This document shows, one piece after another, positions 8,181 through 16,001 of a stretch of DNA of 39,611 nt. The DNA comes from Rickettsia typhi (GTDB lineage: Bacteria > Pseudomonadota > Alphaproteobacteria > Rickettsiales > UBA1997), in NCBI GenBank assembly GCA_945874115.1, contig CAMCFD010000003.1, positions 1 to 39,611 of the forward strand. The letters are read 5' to 3'. Position 1 is the stretch's first letter, and each line of letters starts with the position of its first letter. Below the pieces are notes generated by a model. That model saw only the letters and a program-made list of their open reading frames with translations. It made no database searches and was not told where the DNA came from. The position numbers and the translations under genes were made by a program.

Positions 8181-8215
8181 TATAAGAATAATTATTAACA
8201 AATATTGATTTATAA

Positions 8216-8614
8216 ATGTCATTTAATCATCCGGTTTCAGACTTAGTTACGAGAATTAGAAATGGCTGCTTGGCCAACAGAGCGACTATAAGTGCGCCTG
8301 TTTCAAAACTAAGAGAAGCTATTCTTCACCTTCTAAAAGAAGAAGGTTTCATTCTTAGCTACAGTAAAGTTAAAGAAGAAGGTAAAATTGAAAGATTTGA
8401 TATTCACTTGAAATATCATCTTGACAGAGCTGTTATCAACGAAATCTCAGTTGTTTCTAAGCCAGGAAGAAGAGTTTATACAAATTGTGACAAAATTCCA
8501 GTTGCTAATAATGGTCTTGGCGTCGTGATTCTTTCAACTTCGCAAGGTGTAGTCACTGATAATACGGCCCGAGAAAAGAAATTGGGTGGCGAAATATTAC
8601 TTACAATATTTTAA
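8216..8614 (+). CDS. rpsH: 30S ribosomal protein S8
   Basis: S8 (uS8) is a primary 16S rRNA binder and, in E. coli, the translational repressor of the spc operon. The 132-residue product opens SFNHPVSDLVTRIRNG and closes with the family signature ISVVSKPGRRVYT...GLGVVILSTSQGVVTDNTAREKKLGGEIL. The length is typical. The rplF gene follows after 9 bases. Confidence 0.97.
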   Translation: MSFNHPVSDLVTRIRNGCLANRATISAPVSKLREAILHLLKEEGFILSYSKVKEEGKIERFDIHLKYHLDRAVINEISVVSKPGRRVYTNCDKIPVANNGLGVVILSTSQGVVTDNTAREKKLGGEILLTIF

Positions 8615-8623
8615 TTAAATAAT

Positions 8624-9160
8624 ATGTCTAGAGTAGGAAAATTACCAGTTGTAGTTCCGGATAGCGTTAAAGTTGCCATTAGTGGCAGCGTTATAACCTT
8701 CGACAACGGTAAAATAAAAAGAGAATACGAAGTAAGCAAAGGTGTAAAAATTACCTTTGAAAACAAAGAAATAAAATTAGAGGCGATTGACAAAAAAACC
8801 CCTAAAATTTCGATGTTCGTTGGCATGAATAGAAGCAATATCAACAACATCATTAAAGGTTTGGTTACTCCGTTCAAAACAATTTTGGAAATCAACGGCG
8901 TTGGTTATAAAGCTTTAGTTGATAAAAACCTTCTTGTTCTTGATTTGGGTTATAGTCATGAAATAGTTTATTCATTGCCAAAAGGAATTACTGCGGCATT
9001 TGAAAAACCGAATTTAATCACAATCTCTGGTAATGATGGAGTATTAGTTGGTCAGATCGCTGCCGAAATTATTTCTTTTAGAAAGCCTGAGCCTTACAAA
9101 GGTAAAGGTGTGAAAGTTGCTGGTAAAGCAATTTTACGCAAAGAAGGTAAGAAAAAATAG
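8624..9160 (+). CDS. rplF: 50S ribosomal protein L6
   Basis: L6 (uL6) stabilises the factor-binding region of the 50S subunit. The 178-residue product begins MSRVGKLPVVVP and has two repeated alpha/beta domains. It carries the C-terminal signature PEPYKGKGVK (KPEPYKGKGVKVAGKAILRKEGKKK). The stop is TAG; rplR begins 9 bases later. Confidence 0.97.
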   Translation: MSRVGKLPVVVPDSVKVAISGSVITFDNGKIKREYEVSKGVKITFENKEIKLEAIDKKTPKISMFVGMNRSNINNIIKGLVTPFKTILEINGVGYKALVDKNLLVLDLGYSHEIVYSLPKGITAAFEKPNLITISGNDGVLVGQIAAEIISFRKPEPYKGKGVKVAGKAILRKEGKKK

Positions 9161-9169
9161 TAAAAAAAT

Positions 9170-9514
9170 ATGCTAAATAACTATCAAAGAAGAAAATTCA
9201 GAGTTCGCTCTAAAATTGCCAAGCACAACAAAACATCGCGTCCGCGTATCGTTGTTTCTAGGTCAAACAAAAATTTTCACGCACAATTAATCAATATTGA
9301 AGGCAAAGTTCTTTGTGCTTTCTCAACTGTTAATTTTGAAGACAATAAAAAAGTAAGCGGAATTGAAAAAGCCAAAATTGTTGGTAAAAAATTCGCTGAA
9401 TTATGTCTAAAAGGTGGGGCGAAAGAAGTTGTTTTCGATAAAGGTGCATACATTTATAGCGGTCGTGTTAAAGCTATGGCTGAAGCGTGTCGCGAAGCTG
9501 GATTGCAGTTTTAA
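9170..9514 (+). CDS. rplR: 50S ribosomal protein L18
   Basis: L18 (uL18) brings 5S rRNA to the 50S particle with L5. The 114-residue product has the basic N-terminus RRKFRVRSKIAKHNKTSRPRIVVSRSNKN, split in the usual way. It ends with the family signature FDKGAYIYSGRVKAMAEACREAGLQF. The length is normal. An 83-base gap with a hairpin separates it from rpsE. Confidence 0.97.
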   Translation: MLNNYQRRKFRVRSKIAKHNKTSRPRIVVSRSNKNFHAQLINIEGKVLCAFSTVNFEDNKKVSGIEKAKIVGKKFAELCLKGGAKEVVFDKGAYIYSGRVKAMAEACREAGLQF

Positions 9515-9524
9515 TAAATAAAAA

Positions 9525-9562
9525 ACCGATATATTTTGGTCATTGAAGGCTGATATATTGGT
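9525..9562 (+). other. Hairpin in the rplR-rpsE gap
   Basis: ACCGATATAT pairs with ATATATTGGT (10 bp including one G-U pair) around an 18-base loop. No T run follows, so a role in RNA processing or stability is more likely than termination. Confidence 0.35.
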
Positions 9563-9597
9563 GTTATTACAAAAAATATAAATTATATTAAATTATA

Positions 9598-10230
9598 ATG
9601 TCAAAGCAAGCTAAAAATAGTAATAGTGATATCGTCGAAAGATTAATTTCGATCAACAAAGTTTCGAAAACTGTAAAAGGTGGTAAAAACCTTTCTTTCT
9701 CAGCTTTAGTTGTTGTCGGTGACAAAAACGGCAAAGTTGGATTCGGAAAAGGAAACGCCGTTGAAGTGACTGATGCGAAAAATAAAGCTTTCGAAGCAGC
9801 AAAAAAAGCAATGACGAAAATTTCTCTAAAAGAAGGAAGAACAATTCATCATGATAGTTATGGACAGTTTTGTTCTGCGAAGGTTTACTTAAGATCAGCT
9901 CCTGCGGGTACTGGCGTTATCGCTGGCGGACCTATGCGCGCAATTTTCGAATGTGTTGGAATTAACGACGTGGTTGCAAAATCAGTAGGAACTTCAAATC
10001 CTTATAACATGGTTGCAGCTACTTTCCTTGCTTTGGAAAAGTTGGTTTCTCCTAAAATTATCGCCGAAAGAAGATCTAAAGAAATTTCTGAAATTGTAAA
10101 AAGAAGAAATAATGCTTTGGGTGTTTCTACGAAATCTCCTGAAAAAGAAGGCGTTAAAGTTTCAGAAAACTCAGAAGTAAAAACTGAAGTTAAAGAAGTA
10201 AAAAAATCTAAAAAAGAAAATAAAAGATAA
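9598..10230 (+). CDS. rpsE: 30S ribosomal protein S5 with a charged tail
   Basis: S5 (uS5) works in decoding fidelity and mRNA entry. The N-terminal double-stranded RNA-binding fold (ERLISINKVSKTVKGG, FSALVVVGDKNGKVGFGKG) and the C-terminal domain (PAGTGVIAGGPMRAIFECVGI, KSVGTSNPYNMVAATF) are canonical. At 210 residues it exceeds the usual 160-175. The last 40 or so residues are a Lys/Glu/Val-rich low-complexity tail (KTEVKEVKKSKKENKR). The rpmD ATG lies two bases after the stop. Confidence 0.97.
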   Translation: MSKQAKNSNSDIVERLISINKVSKTVKGGKNLSFSALVVVGDKNGKVGFGKGNAVEVTDAKNKAFEAAKKAMTKISLKEGRTIHHDSYGQFCSAKVYLRSAPAGTGVIAGGPMRAIFECVGINDVVAKSVGTSNPYNMVAATFLALEKLVSPKIIAERRSKEISEIVKRRNNALGVSTKSPEKEGVKVSENSEVKTEVKEVKKSKKENKR

Positions 10231-10232
10231 TT

Positions 10233-10439
10233 ATGTCTATATCACTAAATATTTTTTTAAATAAAAAAATTGTCGTAAAACAAATTAGAAGCCAATCAAA
10301 ACTTGGTCGCAAGCAAAATGCTTGTCTAATCGGGCTTGGTTTGCGCGGTATTGATTCAACTTCTAATCTTATGGCGTCGCCAGATGTTTTAGGAATGGTT
10401 AGAAAAGTTAGCCATATTATCGAAGTTAAATTGGCGTAA
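10233..10439 (+). CDS. rpmD: 50S ribosomal protein L30
   Basis: L30 (uL30) is a small 50S protein absent from some bacteria. The 68-residue product contains the L30 core VKQIRSQSKLGRKQNACLIGLGLRGI followed by the C-terminal GMVRKVSHIIEVKLA. The extra ten residues at the N-terminus (MSISLNIFLN) are slightly longer than usual. Its location between rpsE and rplO confirms the call. Confidence 0.95.
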   Translation: MSISLNIFLNKKIVVKQIRSQSKLGRKQNACLIGLGLRGIDSTSNLMASPDVLGMVRKVSHIIEVKLA

Positions 10440-10505
10440 AATTGACTAATGTCAGTTTTGTTCACTAGTGTTTAGAGGTTTGCTCCTCATTATAAAATAA
10501 AAAAT

Positions 10506-10940
10506 ATGTCTGAAAATTTAAATAAATTGCCGAAAATTAAAACTCAATACAGAACGCGAGTCGGTCGCGGTATTGGTTCTGGCAAAGGTAAAACTTCTGG
10601 TCGTGGTGTGAAAGGTCAAAAAGCCCGCACAGGTCACTCTTCAGTTAGAGGTTTTGAAGGTGGTCAAACTCCAATCCACATGCGCCTTCCTAAAAGAGGT
10701 TTTAAGAATGTATTGCGTAAAGAATATGAAGTTGTCAATATCAAAGATGTTGTGCGCTTGATTGAGTCTAAAAAAATTGATGTTAGTCAAGAATTAAACA
10801 AAGAAAAATTGCAAGAAGTTGGTTTGATTAAAAACGCTAGATCTCAAGTAAAATTAATCATGACAAACAAAGAATTAACTTTACCAAAAGTTAAAATTGT
10901 TGTCGATAAATATTCTGCAAAAGCTAAATCTTTTGCTTAG
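10506..10940 (+). CDS. rplO: 50S ribosomal protein L15
   Basis: L15 (uL15) is a late-assembling 50S protein. The 144-residue product has the Gly/Arg/Lys-rich N-terminal extension (RVGRGIGSGKGKTSGRGVKGQKAR) and GFEGGQTPIHMRLPKRGFKN, both diagnostic. The C-terminus is compact and slightly short for the family. The stop is TAG. A strong hairpin follows immediately. Confidence 0.97.
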   Translation: MSENLNKLPKIKTQYRTRVGRGIGSGKGKTSGRGVKGQKARTGHSSVRGFEGGQTPIHMRLPKRGFKNVLRKEYEVVNIKDVVRLIESKKIDVSQELNKEKLQEVGLIKNARSQVKLIMTNKELTLPKVKIVVDKYSAKAKSFA

Positions 10941-10980
10941 TTTAAAGGGCGCCATAAAAAGCGCCTTTTAAATTTTAATT
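10941..10980 (+). terminator. Strong hairpin between rplO and secY
   Basis: Directly after the rplO stop, TTTAAAGGGCGC (10941-10952) pairs with GCGCCTTTTAAA (10961-10972) over 12 bp with one G-U, loop CATAAAAA. It is followed by TTTTAATT. This has the shape of an intrinsic terminator with an imperfect T tract, yet secY, adk and rpoA lie downstream. A partial terminator or processing site separating r-protein from secY-rpoA expression is likely. Confidence 0.5.
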
Positions 10981-11057
10981 TGCTTCAAAATTGCGAAACT
11001 TAATTTTAGTCTCGCCGATGTTAAAAAAAGAAATTCAAATCTTCAATAAGAAATAAA

Positions 11058-12335
11058 GTGCCAGAAAAAAATAATTCAGACCTAAAAAAACGAATTTTAT
11101 TTACACTAGCAATTCTTCTTGTCTATCGTTTCGGTACATTTGTTCCAATTCCAGGAATCGACATTGCGGTTCTCAAAAGTTTTTTCTCAAGCGATAAAGC
11201 TAATTTCTTCGGAATGATAAATCTTTTCTCAGGCGGCGCTCTTGAAAGAATGAGTATTTTTGCTCTAAATATCATGCCATACATCACTGCTTCAATCATT
11301 ATGCAATTGATGACATCAATGTATAAAGGCCTTGCTGAGCTTAAAAAAGATGGAGAACATGGCCGCGCAAAAATTAACCAATATACTCGATATTTAACTA
11401 TAGTTTTGGCTTTTTTCCAATCGCTTGGTGTCTATTATGCTTTGTCGAATGCTCAAGGTAACGTCTTTATTTCTGATTCGCAAATTTTTCTTTACACAAC
11501 TTGCGTCAGTTTAGTTGGCGGCACAGTAATGTTGATGTGGTTTGGTGAAAGAATTACGACTTCGGGAATTGGTAACGGAATTTCTCTGATAATTTTCGTT
11601 GGAATTGTTTCTTCGCTTCCGTCAACAATCGCGCAAATCTTTGATTTATCACGCACCGGAGTTTATTCTTGGTTCGCGTTAATTTTATTCCTTGTGGTTT
11701 TGGTCGCGTTTTTTATGTTTATTTGCTTCGTTGAAAAAACCCACAAACGTATCAAAATTCAATATCCAAACGCTTCTCTAATGAGATCATCTGGAATGCA
11801 AGATTCTTCATTTTTGCCTCTAAAAGTCAATGTTTCTGGCGTAATTCCGCCAATTTTTGCAAGCTCGGTTCTTATGTTTCCATCGGCTTTTGTCCAATTT
11901 AGTGGCATCGAGGGCGGCTTCTTGACGGCGGCTTTGGCGCGCGGCGGCTCAATTTATTTAGCGCTTTTCGCGGGATTAATTTTATTCTTCTCTTATTTTT
12001 ATTCATCAATCGTTTTCAACAGCGAAGATGTCTCAAATAACCTCAAAAAAAGCAACTGCTTTATACTTGGCGTAAGGCCTGGTTCTAGCACTGCGGAATA
12101 TCTCAATAAAATCGTTTTGCGACTAACCTTAATTGGTGCAATTTATTTAATCGTAATTTGTATTGTTCCCGAAATTTTGGTCACCAAATATTCAATTCCG
12201 CTTACAATCGGCGGCACAGGAATTCTAATTATGGTTAACGTAGTTCTTGACCTTATAAACCAAATTCAATCACATTTATTTTCGTCAAAATATAGTGGCG
12301 ATAAGCAAAAAAGAAGAAGAGTAAAAATTAGATAA
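11058..12335 (+). CDS. secY: Preprotein translocase subunit SecY
   Basis: SecY is the channel of the Sec translocon in the inner membrane. The 425-residue product has the ten-helix plan: TM1 with FTLAILLVYRFGTFVPIPGID near residues 14-35, plug-region residues FSGGALERMSIFALNIMPYITASIIMQ, the cytoplasmic loop around VEKTHKRIKIQYP, and GIGNGISLIIFVGIV. It starts with GTG at 11058. It lies after rplO and before adk, the alphaproteobacterial order. Confidence 0.97.
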   Translation: MPEKNNSDLKKRILFTLAILLVYRFGTFVPIPGIDIAVLKSFFSSDKANFFGMINLFSGGALERMSIFALNIMPYITASIIMQLMTSMYKGLAELKKDGEHGRAKINQYTRYLTIVLAFFQSLGVYYALSNAQGNVFISDSQIFLYTTCVSLVGGTVMLMWFGERITTSGIGNGISLIIFVGIVSSLPSTIAQIFDLSRTGVYSWFALILFLVVLVAFFMFICFVEKTHKRIKIQYPNASLMRSSGMQDSSFLPLKVNVSGVIPPIFASSVLMFPSAFVQFSGIEGGFLTAALARGGSIYLALFAGLILFFSYFYSSIVFNSEDVSNNLKKSNCFILGVRPGSSTAEYLNKIVLRLTLIGAIYLIVICIVPEILVTKYSIPLTIGGTGILIMVNVVLDLINQIQSHLFSSKYSGDKQKRRRVKIR

Positions 12336-12381
12336 ATTTTATAAAACGAGTTGCCGAAAAGCTTCTCCTAAAATAAACGAA

Positions 12382-13044
12382 ATGAGAAATATTATTTTGC
12401 TCGGACCCCCTGGTTCAGGAAAAGGAACGCAAGCAATTGAAATGTCAAAAGCACTAAAAATTCCAGCACTTTCTACCGGAGACGCTTTGCGCGCCGAAGT
12501 TAAAGCTGAAAGTGAAATTGGTAAATTGGCAAAATCTTATATGGATTCAGGAAAACTGGTTCCGGACGAAGTTGTTCTTGATATCGTAAAAAATCGCGTT
12601 ACCCAAAGTGATTGCCAAAATGGCTTTATTTTGGACGGATTTCCAAGAAATATTTCTCAAGGAAATATGCTTGAAAATGCACTAAATTCGATTGATAAAA
12701 AGATTGATGTTGTCTTAAATTTTGAAATTTCGAACGAAGAAGTTGTAAAAAGAATTTCGGGGCGCTTTTTTTGCAAAAAATGTGGCGCAATTTATAATAA
12801 ATATTTCAAAAAGCCTTTAAAAGAAGGCGTTTGCGATGCTTGTGGCTCTGTCGAATTCATCAACAGAAGCGACGACAAAGAGGAAGTTATTCTTGACAGG
12901 CTTAAAATCTATCATGAAGAAACGGCGAAATTAATTGAATTTTATCAAAAAAAAGACTTGATTTATTCTTTTAATGCTGTAAAATCTAGTGCCCTTCTTT
13001 TAGAAGAATTGCTAGAGGTGATAAAAAAACAGGGTAAATTATAA
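12382..13044 (+). CDS. adk: Adenylate kinase with a zinc-finger LID
   Basis: Adk interconverts ATP plus AMP and two ADP in the cytoplasm. The 220-residue product has the P-loop GPPGSGKGTQ (8-17), the AMP-binding STGDALR (31-37) and DGFPRN (85-90). Its LID carries four cysteines, C131-x2-C134-x16-C151-x2-C154, the zinc-binding arrangement known from many bacterial adenylate kinases. The spacing secY-46-adk-19-rpsM suggests co-transcription. Confidence 0.97.
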   Translation: MRNIILLGPPGSGKGTQAIEMSKALKIPALSTGDALRAEVKAESEIGKLAKSYMDSGKLVPDEVVLDIVKNRVTQSDCQNGFILDGFPRNISQGNMLENALNSIDKKIDVVLNFEISNEEVVKRISGRFFCKKCGAIYNKYFKKPLKEGVCDACGSVEFINRSDDKEEVILDRLKIYHEETAKLIEFYQKKDLIYSFNAVKSSALLLEELLEVIKKQGKL

Positions 13045-13063
13045 CAATTAATTATTTAAAAAA

Positions 13064-13444
13064 GTGGCTAGGATTGCAGGTATAAACATTCCAAAAGAGA
13101 AAAGATTTATCATCTCTTTAACTTACATTTATGGTATCGGCAGCACGACTGCTGCGAAAATTTGTGCGAAATTAAAAATCGACACTAAATTGAGAACCAA
13201 TCAAGTTCCTGAAGAAAAATTGTCGCAAGTTCGCGCACTTCTTGAAAAAGAATTTCCAGTTCTTGAAGGTGACTTAAGAAGAAAAGTTTCTTCTGACATC
13301 AAAAGATTGGTTGACCTTGGCTGCTACCGTGGTATTAGACACGTCAAAAAGCTTCCAGTTCGCGGTCAAAGAACGCACACCAATGCTAAAACCCGTAAGG
13401 GAAGAGGCGTTGCGATTGCAAACAAGAAAAAAGCAGTTAAATAA
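13064..13444 (+). CDS. rpsM: 30S ribosomal protein S13
   Basis: S13 (uS13) forms head bridges to the 50S subunit and contacts P-site tRNA. The 126-residue product begins with GTG and reads MARIAGINIPKEKRFIISLTYIYGIG. It ends with the conserved basic GCYRGIRHVKKLPVRGQRTHTNA, TRKG. The length is typical. It opens the alpha part of the cluster. Confidence 0.97.
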   Translation: MARIAGINIPKEKRFIISLTYIYGIGSTTAAKICAKLKIDTKLRTNQVPEEKLSQVRALLEKEFPVLEGDLRRKVSSDIKRLVDLGCYRGIRHVKKLPVRGQRTHTNAKTRKGRGVAIANKKKAVK

Positions 13445-13458
13445 TTTTTAAGTAAAAT

Positions 13459-13851
13459 ATGACAAAATATAGCGGTAAAAAAACAGCGACCAAAAAGAAA
13501 AAAACCATTGCCTCTGGCATAGTTCATATCTACGCTAGTTTCAACAACACCATCATCTCAATCACTGATTTGCAAGGTAACGTAATTTGCTGGTCTTCGG
13601 CTGGTAAGCACGGCTTCAAAGGCTCAAGAAAAGCTACTCCTTACGCGGCTCAGGTTGCGACTCAAAGTGTGATCACGGCGGCAAAAAATTTCGGCCTTAC
13701 TACAGTAAGCGTTGAAGTTATCGGACCCGGCGTCGGCAGAGAAGCTTCACTGCGCGCGATTCAAGCGGCTGGAATGAACACTACTATGATCGTTGATAAA
13801 ACTTATCACCCTCATAATGGTTGCAGACCAGCAAAAAGAAGAAGAGTCTAA
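13459..13851 (+). CDS. rpsK: 30S ribosomal protein S11
   Basis: S11 (uS11) forms the platform with S18 and S21 near the Shine-Dalgarno duplex. The 130-residue product shows IVHIYASFNNTIISITDLQGN, SSAGKHGFKGSRKATPYAAQ and the C-terminal signature VEVIGPGVGREASLRAIQAAGM...PHNGCRPAKRRRV. It lies 14 bases after rpsM. The GGCT-TAA-AGCC hairpin at 13862-13872 follows its stop. Confidence 0.98.
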   Translation: MTKYSGKKTATKKKKTIASGIVHIYASFNNTIISITDLQGNVICWSSAGKHGFKGSRKATPYAAQVATQSVITAAKNFGLTTVSVEVIGPGVGREASLRAIQAAGMNTTMIVDKTYHPHNGCRPAKRRRV

Positions 13852-13914
13852 GATTCTTTGCGGCTTAAAGCCTTGATTTTATTAGCAAGTTCTTAAAATA
13901 AAAAAATAAAAAAT

Positions 13915-14946
13915 ATGACAATTTTAAAAGAAAATTGGCGCGATTTAACAAAACCAACATCAGTTGTTACTAAAGAAGGTAATGATGATGCGAAAAAGTC
14001 AACCATTGTTATGGAAGCTTTCGAAAGAGGTTTTGGAAACACTTTAGGAAACGCTCTAAGAAGAGTTTTGCTTTCTTCACTAACTGGTTTTGCTGTTACT
14101 TCAGTGAAAATCGAAAATGCTTTGCATGAATATGGTGCAATTGACGGCGTGAAAGAAGACGTTATCGACATTATCATGAACATCAAATCTTTGGCAATCA
14201 CTAAAGATAGCGCGTCTCCTTGCGTGTTGAAGCTTTCTGCGAATAAAGCTGGTCCAGTTTATGCTGGTTCAATCGAGCTTCCTGCTGGCGTTGATATCGC
14301 TAACAAAGATTTATTGATTTGCACTTTGTCACAAGGTGGAAAAGTCAATATCCAGATGAATGTTGAGTCGGGTAAAGGTTATATCACTGCTGATCAAAAC
14401 AAAAAGAGCGACCAGTCAATTGGCACGATCGCAATCGATGCTTTATTTTCTCCAGTTAAGAAAGTGGCTTATAAAGTTGAAAATGCTCGTGTTGGCCAAA
14501 TTACTGACTTTGACAAATTGATCATGGAAATTGAAACTAACGGTTCAATTACTCCGCGCGATTCTCTTGGTGTTGCGGCGAAAATTTTGCAAGAACAGCT
14601 TCAAGTTTTTGTTAATTTCGATGTTGCAAAAATCGATGCTCCAGTTATTAAAGAAATCGATGATGAGCCTAGACTTAACAAGAATTTGCTTAAAACAATT
14701 GATGAATTAGAGCTTTCGGTTCGTTCTTACAATTGCTTGAAAAATGAAAACATCATTTATGTTGGCGATTTAGTCACGAAAAGCGAAGCAGAAATGCTTA
14801 AAACAGCGAATTTTGGAAGAAAATCTTTGAATGAATTAAAAGATAATCTTAAAAATATGGGACTTGGTTTTGGCATGAAATTGCCTGACTGGCCTCCAAA
14901 AAACTTGGACGATCTTTTGAAAATAAAGAATAAAGAGTTGGTATAG
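13915..14946 (+). CDS. rpoA: DNA-directed RNA polymerase subunit alpha
   Basis: The alpha subunit dimerises to start RNA polymerase assembly, and its C-terminal domain contacts UP elements and activators. The 343-residue product contains the dimerisation motif GFGNTLGNALRRVLLSS (39-55). The C-terminal domain, from about residue 258, has LELSVRSYNCLKNENIIYVGDLV and NFGRKSLNELKDNLKNMGLGFGM, the helix-hairpin-helix region that binds DNA. The length is normal. The stop is TAG. Terminator-like hairpins lie on both sides of the gene. Confidence 0.98.
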   Translation: MTILKENWRDLTKPTSVVTKEGNDDAKKSTIVMEAFERGFGNTLGNALRRVLLSSLTGFAVTSVKIENALHEYGAIDGVKEDVIDIIMNIKSLAITKDSASPCVLKLSANKAGPVYAGSIELPAGVDIANKDLLICTLSQGGKVNIQMNVESGKGYITADQNKKSDQSIGTIAIDALFSPVKKVAYKVENARVGQITDFDKLIMEIETNGSITPRDSLGVAAKILQEQLQVFVNFDVAKIDAPVIKEIDDEPRLNKNLLKTIDELELSVRSYNCLKNENIIYVGDLVTKSEAEMLKTANFGRKSLNELKDNLKNMGLGFGMKLPDWPPKNLDDLLKIKNKELV

Positions 14947-14951
14947 TTTGT

Positions 14952-14978
14952 AAATAAGCTTAAACAAGCTTATTTTTG
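14952..14978 (+). terminator. Terminator-like hairpin after rpoA
   Basis: AAATAAGCTT (14952-14961), loop AAAC, AAGCTTATTT (14966-14975) is a perfect 10-bp stem whose 3' arm runs into TTG. It is AT-rich, with only a short T run. Partial termination between rpoA and rplQ, or a 3' end-stabilising structure, is plausible. Confidence 0.45.
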
Positions 14979-15012
14979 TAAAAATGGCAGATAGCCAATA
15001 AATTTTAAAAAT

Positions 15013-15399
15013 ATGTTACATAGAATTAAAGGCAGAAAATTAGGCAGAAATACTGCTCACAGAAAAGCTCTATTGCGCAATTTGTCGCTTGCATTTTTGC
15101 AGCACGAATTCATCAAAACTACTTTGCCAAAAGCCAAAGAAATGCGTCCTTTTGTCGAAAAAATCTTGACTTTAGCTAAAAAAGACAGTCTTGCTAACCG
15201 CAGATTGGCAATTTCAATCCTTGGAAATCAAGAAATCGTTGATAGATTATTTAAAAATATCGCACCAAGAATTGCTAATAGAAATGGTGGTTATATCAGA
15301 ATCTTGAAATGCGGTTTTAGAACTGGCGACAAAGCTGATATGGCGATCGTAGAAATGGTTGACAGAGTTGTTGTTGAAGAAGCAGCAAAAGCTGAATAA
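15013..15399 (+). CDS. rplQ: 50S ribosomal protein L17
   Basis: L17 (bL17) sits near the tunnel exit. The 128-residue product has the diagnostic start MLHRIKGRKLGRNTAHRKALLRNLSLAFLQHEFIKTTLPKAKEMRPF, shared throughout the family, and ends with GGYIRILKCGFRTGDKADMAIVEMVD. The length is typical. It normally closes the alpha operon; here rplS follows 111 bases later. Confidence 0.97.
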   Translation: MLHRIKGRKLGRNTAHRKALLRNLSLAFLQHEFIKTTLPKAKEMRPFVEKILTLAKKDSLANRRLAISILGNQEIVDRLFKNIAPRIANRNGGYIRILKCGFRTGDKADMAIVEMVDRVVVEEAAKAE

Positions 15400-15455
15400 T
15401 TTTAGGATATTGACGTTTTTTAATGTTGATAAAATCAAAGAAAGTTGTGCTTTAA

Positions 15456-15480
15456 TGTATAAATTTAAGAAATTTATACA
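15456..15480 (+). other. Perfect AT-rich palindrome between rplQ and rplS
   Basis: TGTATAAATTT, AAG, AAATTTATACA is a perfect 11-bp inverted repeat with a 3-base loop, 30 bases before rplS. A possible weak promoter overlaps its left edge (TTGATA at 15426, TTTAAT at 15451, spacing 19). It could be an operator-like site or an RNA hairpin; the sequence alone does not decide. Confidence 0.4.
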
Positions 15481-15510
15481 AAACTAAACGGTATAGATAA
15501 AAAGAAATAT

Positions 15511-15927
15511 ATGAAAAAATTAATTCAAGAATTCGAAAAACAGCAAGTTGAAAAAATCGCTGCGACAAGAAATGCTTTGCCAAAATTTAAAGTTGGCGAC
15601 AGCGTTATTGTAAAATATAAAATTACTGAGGGCGCAAATACTCGTCTTCAAGCCTTTCAAGGTGTCGTTATAGCAAAAGCTAAAGATTTTAGCAACTATT
15701 CTTCGACTTTCACTGTGCGCAAAATTAGCTCGGGCATTGGTGTTGAAAGAAAATTCGCTCTATATTCACCTTTGGTTTCTTCAATTGAGGTTCTTAAGCA
15801 AGGCGTTGTGCGTCGTGCGAAACTTTATTATTTAAGAAACTTAACAGGAAAAGCTTCGAGAATTAAAGAAAAAATCGCGGTTTTTGGTCAAGAAATTGCT
15901 TCAAAACAAGTTGACGAAAATAAATAG
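15511..15927 (+). CDS. rplS: 50S ribosomal protein L19
   Basis: L19 (bL19) lies at the 30S-50S interface. The 138-residue product has the family pattern: LIQEFEKQQ, FKVGDSVIVKYKITEGANTRLQAFQGVVIAK, TFTVRKISSGIGVERKFALYSP, VVRRAKLYYLRNLTGKASRIKEK. The length is normal. It is usually in an rpsP-rimM-trmD-rplS operon, so its place directly after rplQ is unusual. The stop is TAG. Confidence 0.96.
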   Translation: MKKLIQEFEKQQVEKIAATRNALPKFKVGDSVIVKYKITEGANTRLQAFQGVVIAKAKDFSNYSSTFTVRKISSGIGVERKFALYSPLVSSIEVLKQGVVRRAKLYYLRNLTGKASRIKEKIAVFGQEIASKQVDENK

Positions 15928-15936
15928 ATTGGCTTC

Positions 15937-15964
15937 TTGCAAAATATGGAATAAGTTTTATTAT
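15937..15964 (+). promoter_or_regulatory. Candidate sigma-70 promoter for the gene at 16002
   Basis: TTGCAA (15937-15942), a 16-base spacer, then TATTAT (15959-15964), 37 bases before the ATG. The TTATCG/CGATAA inverted repeat (15961-15966 with 15977-15982) overlaps the -10 and could be an operator or the rplS terminator. Confidence 0.45.
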
Positions 15965-16001
15965 CGCCTTAAAACACGATAAATTTACAAAATTCAAACT
16001 T

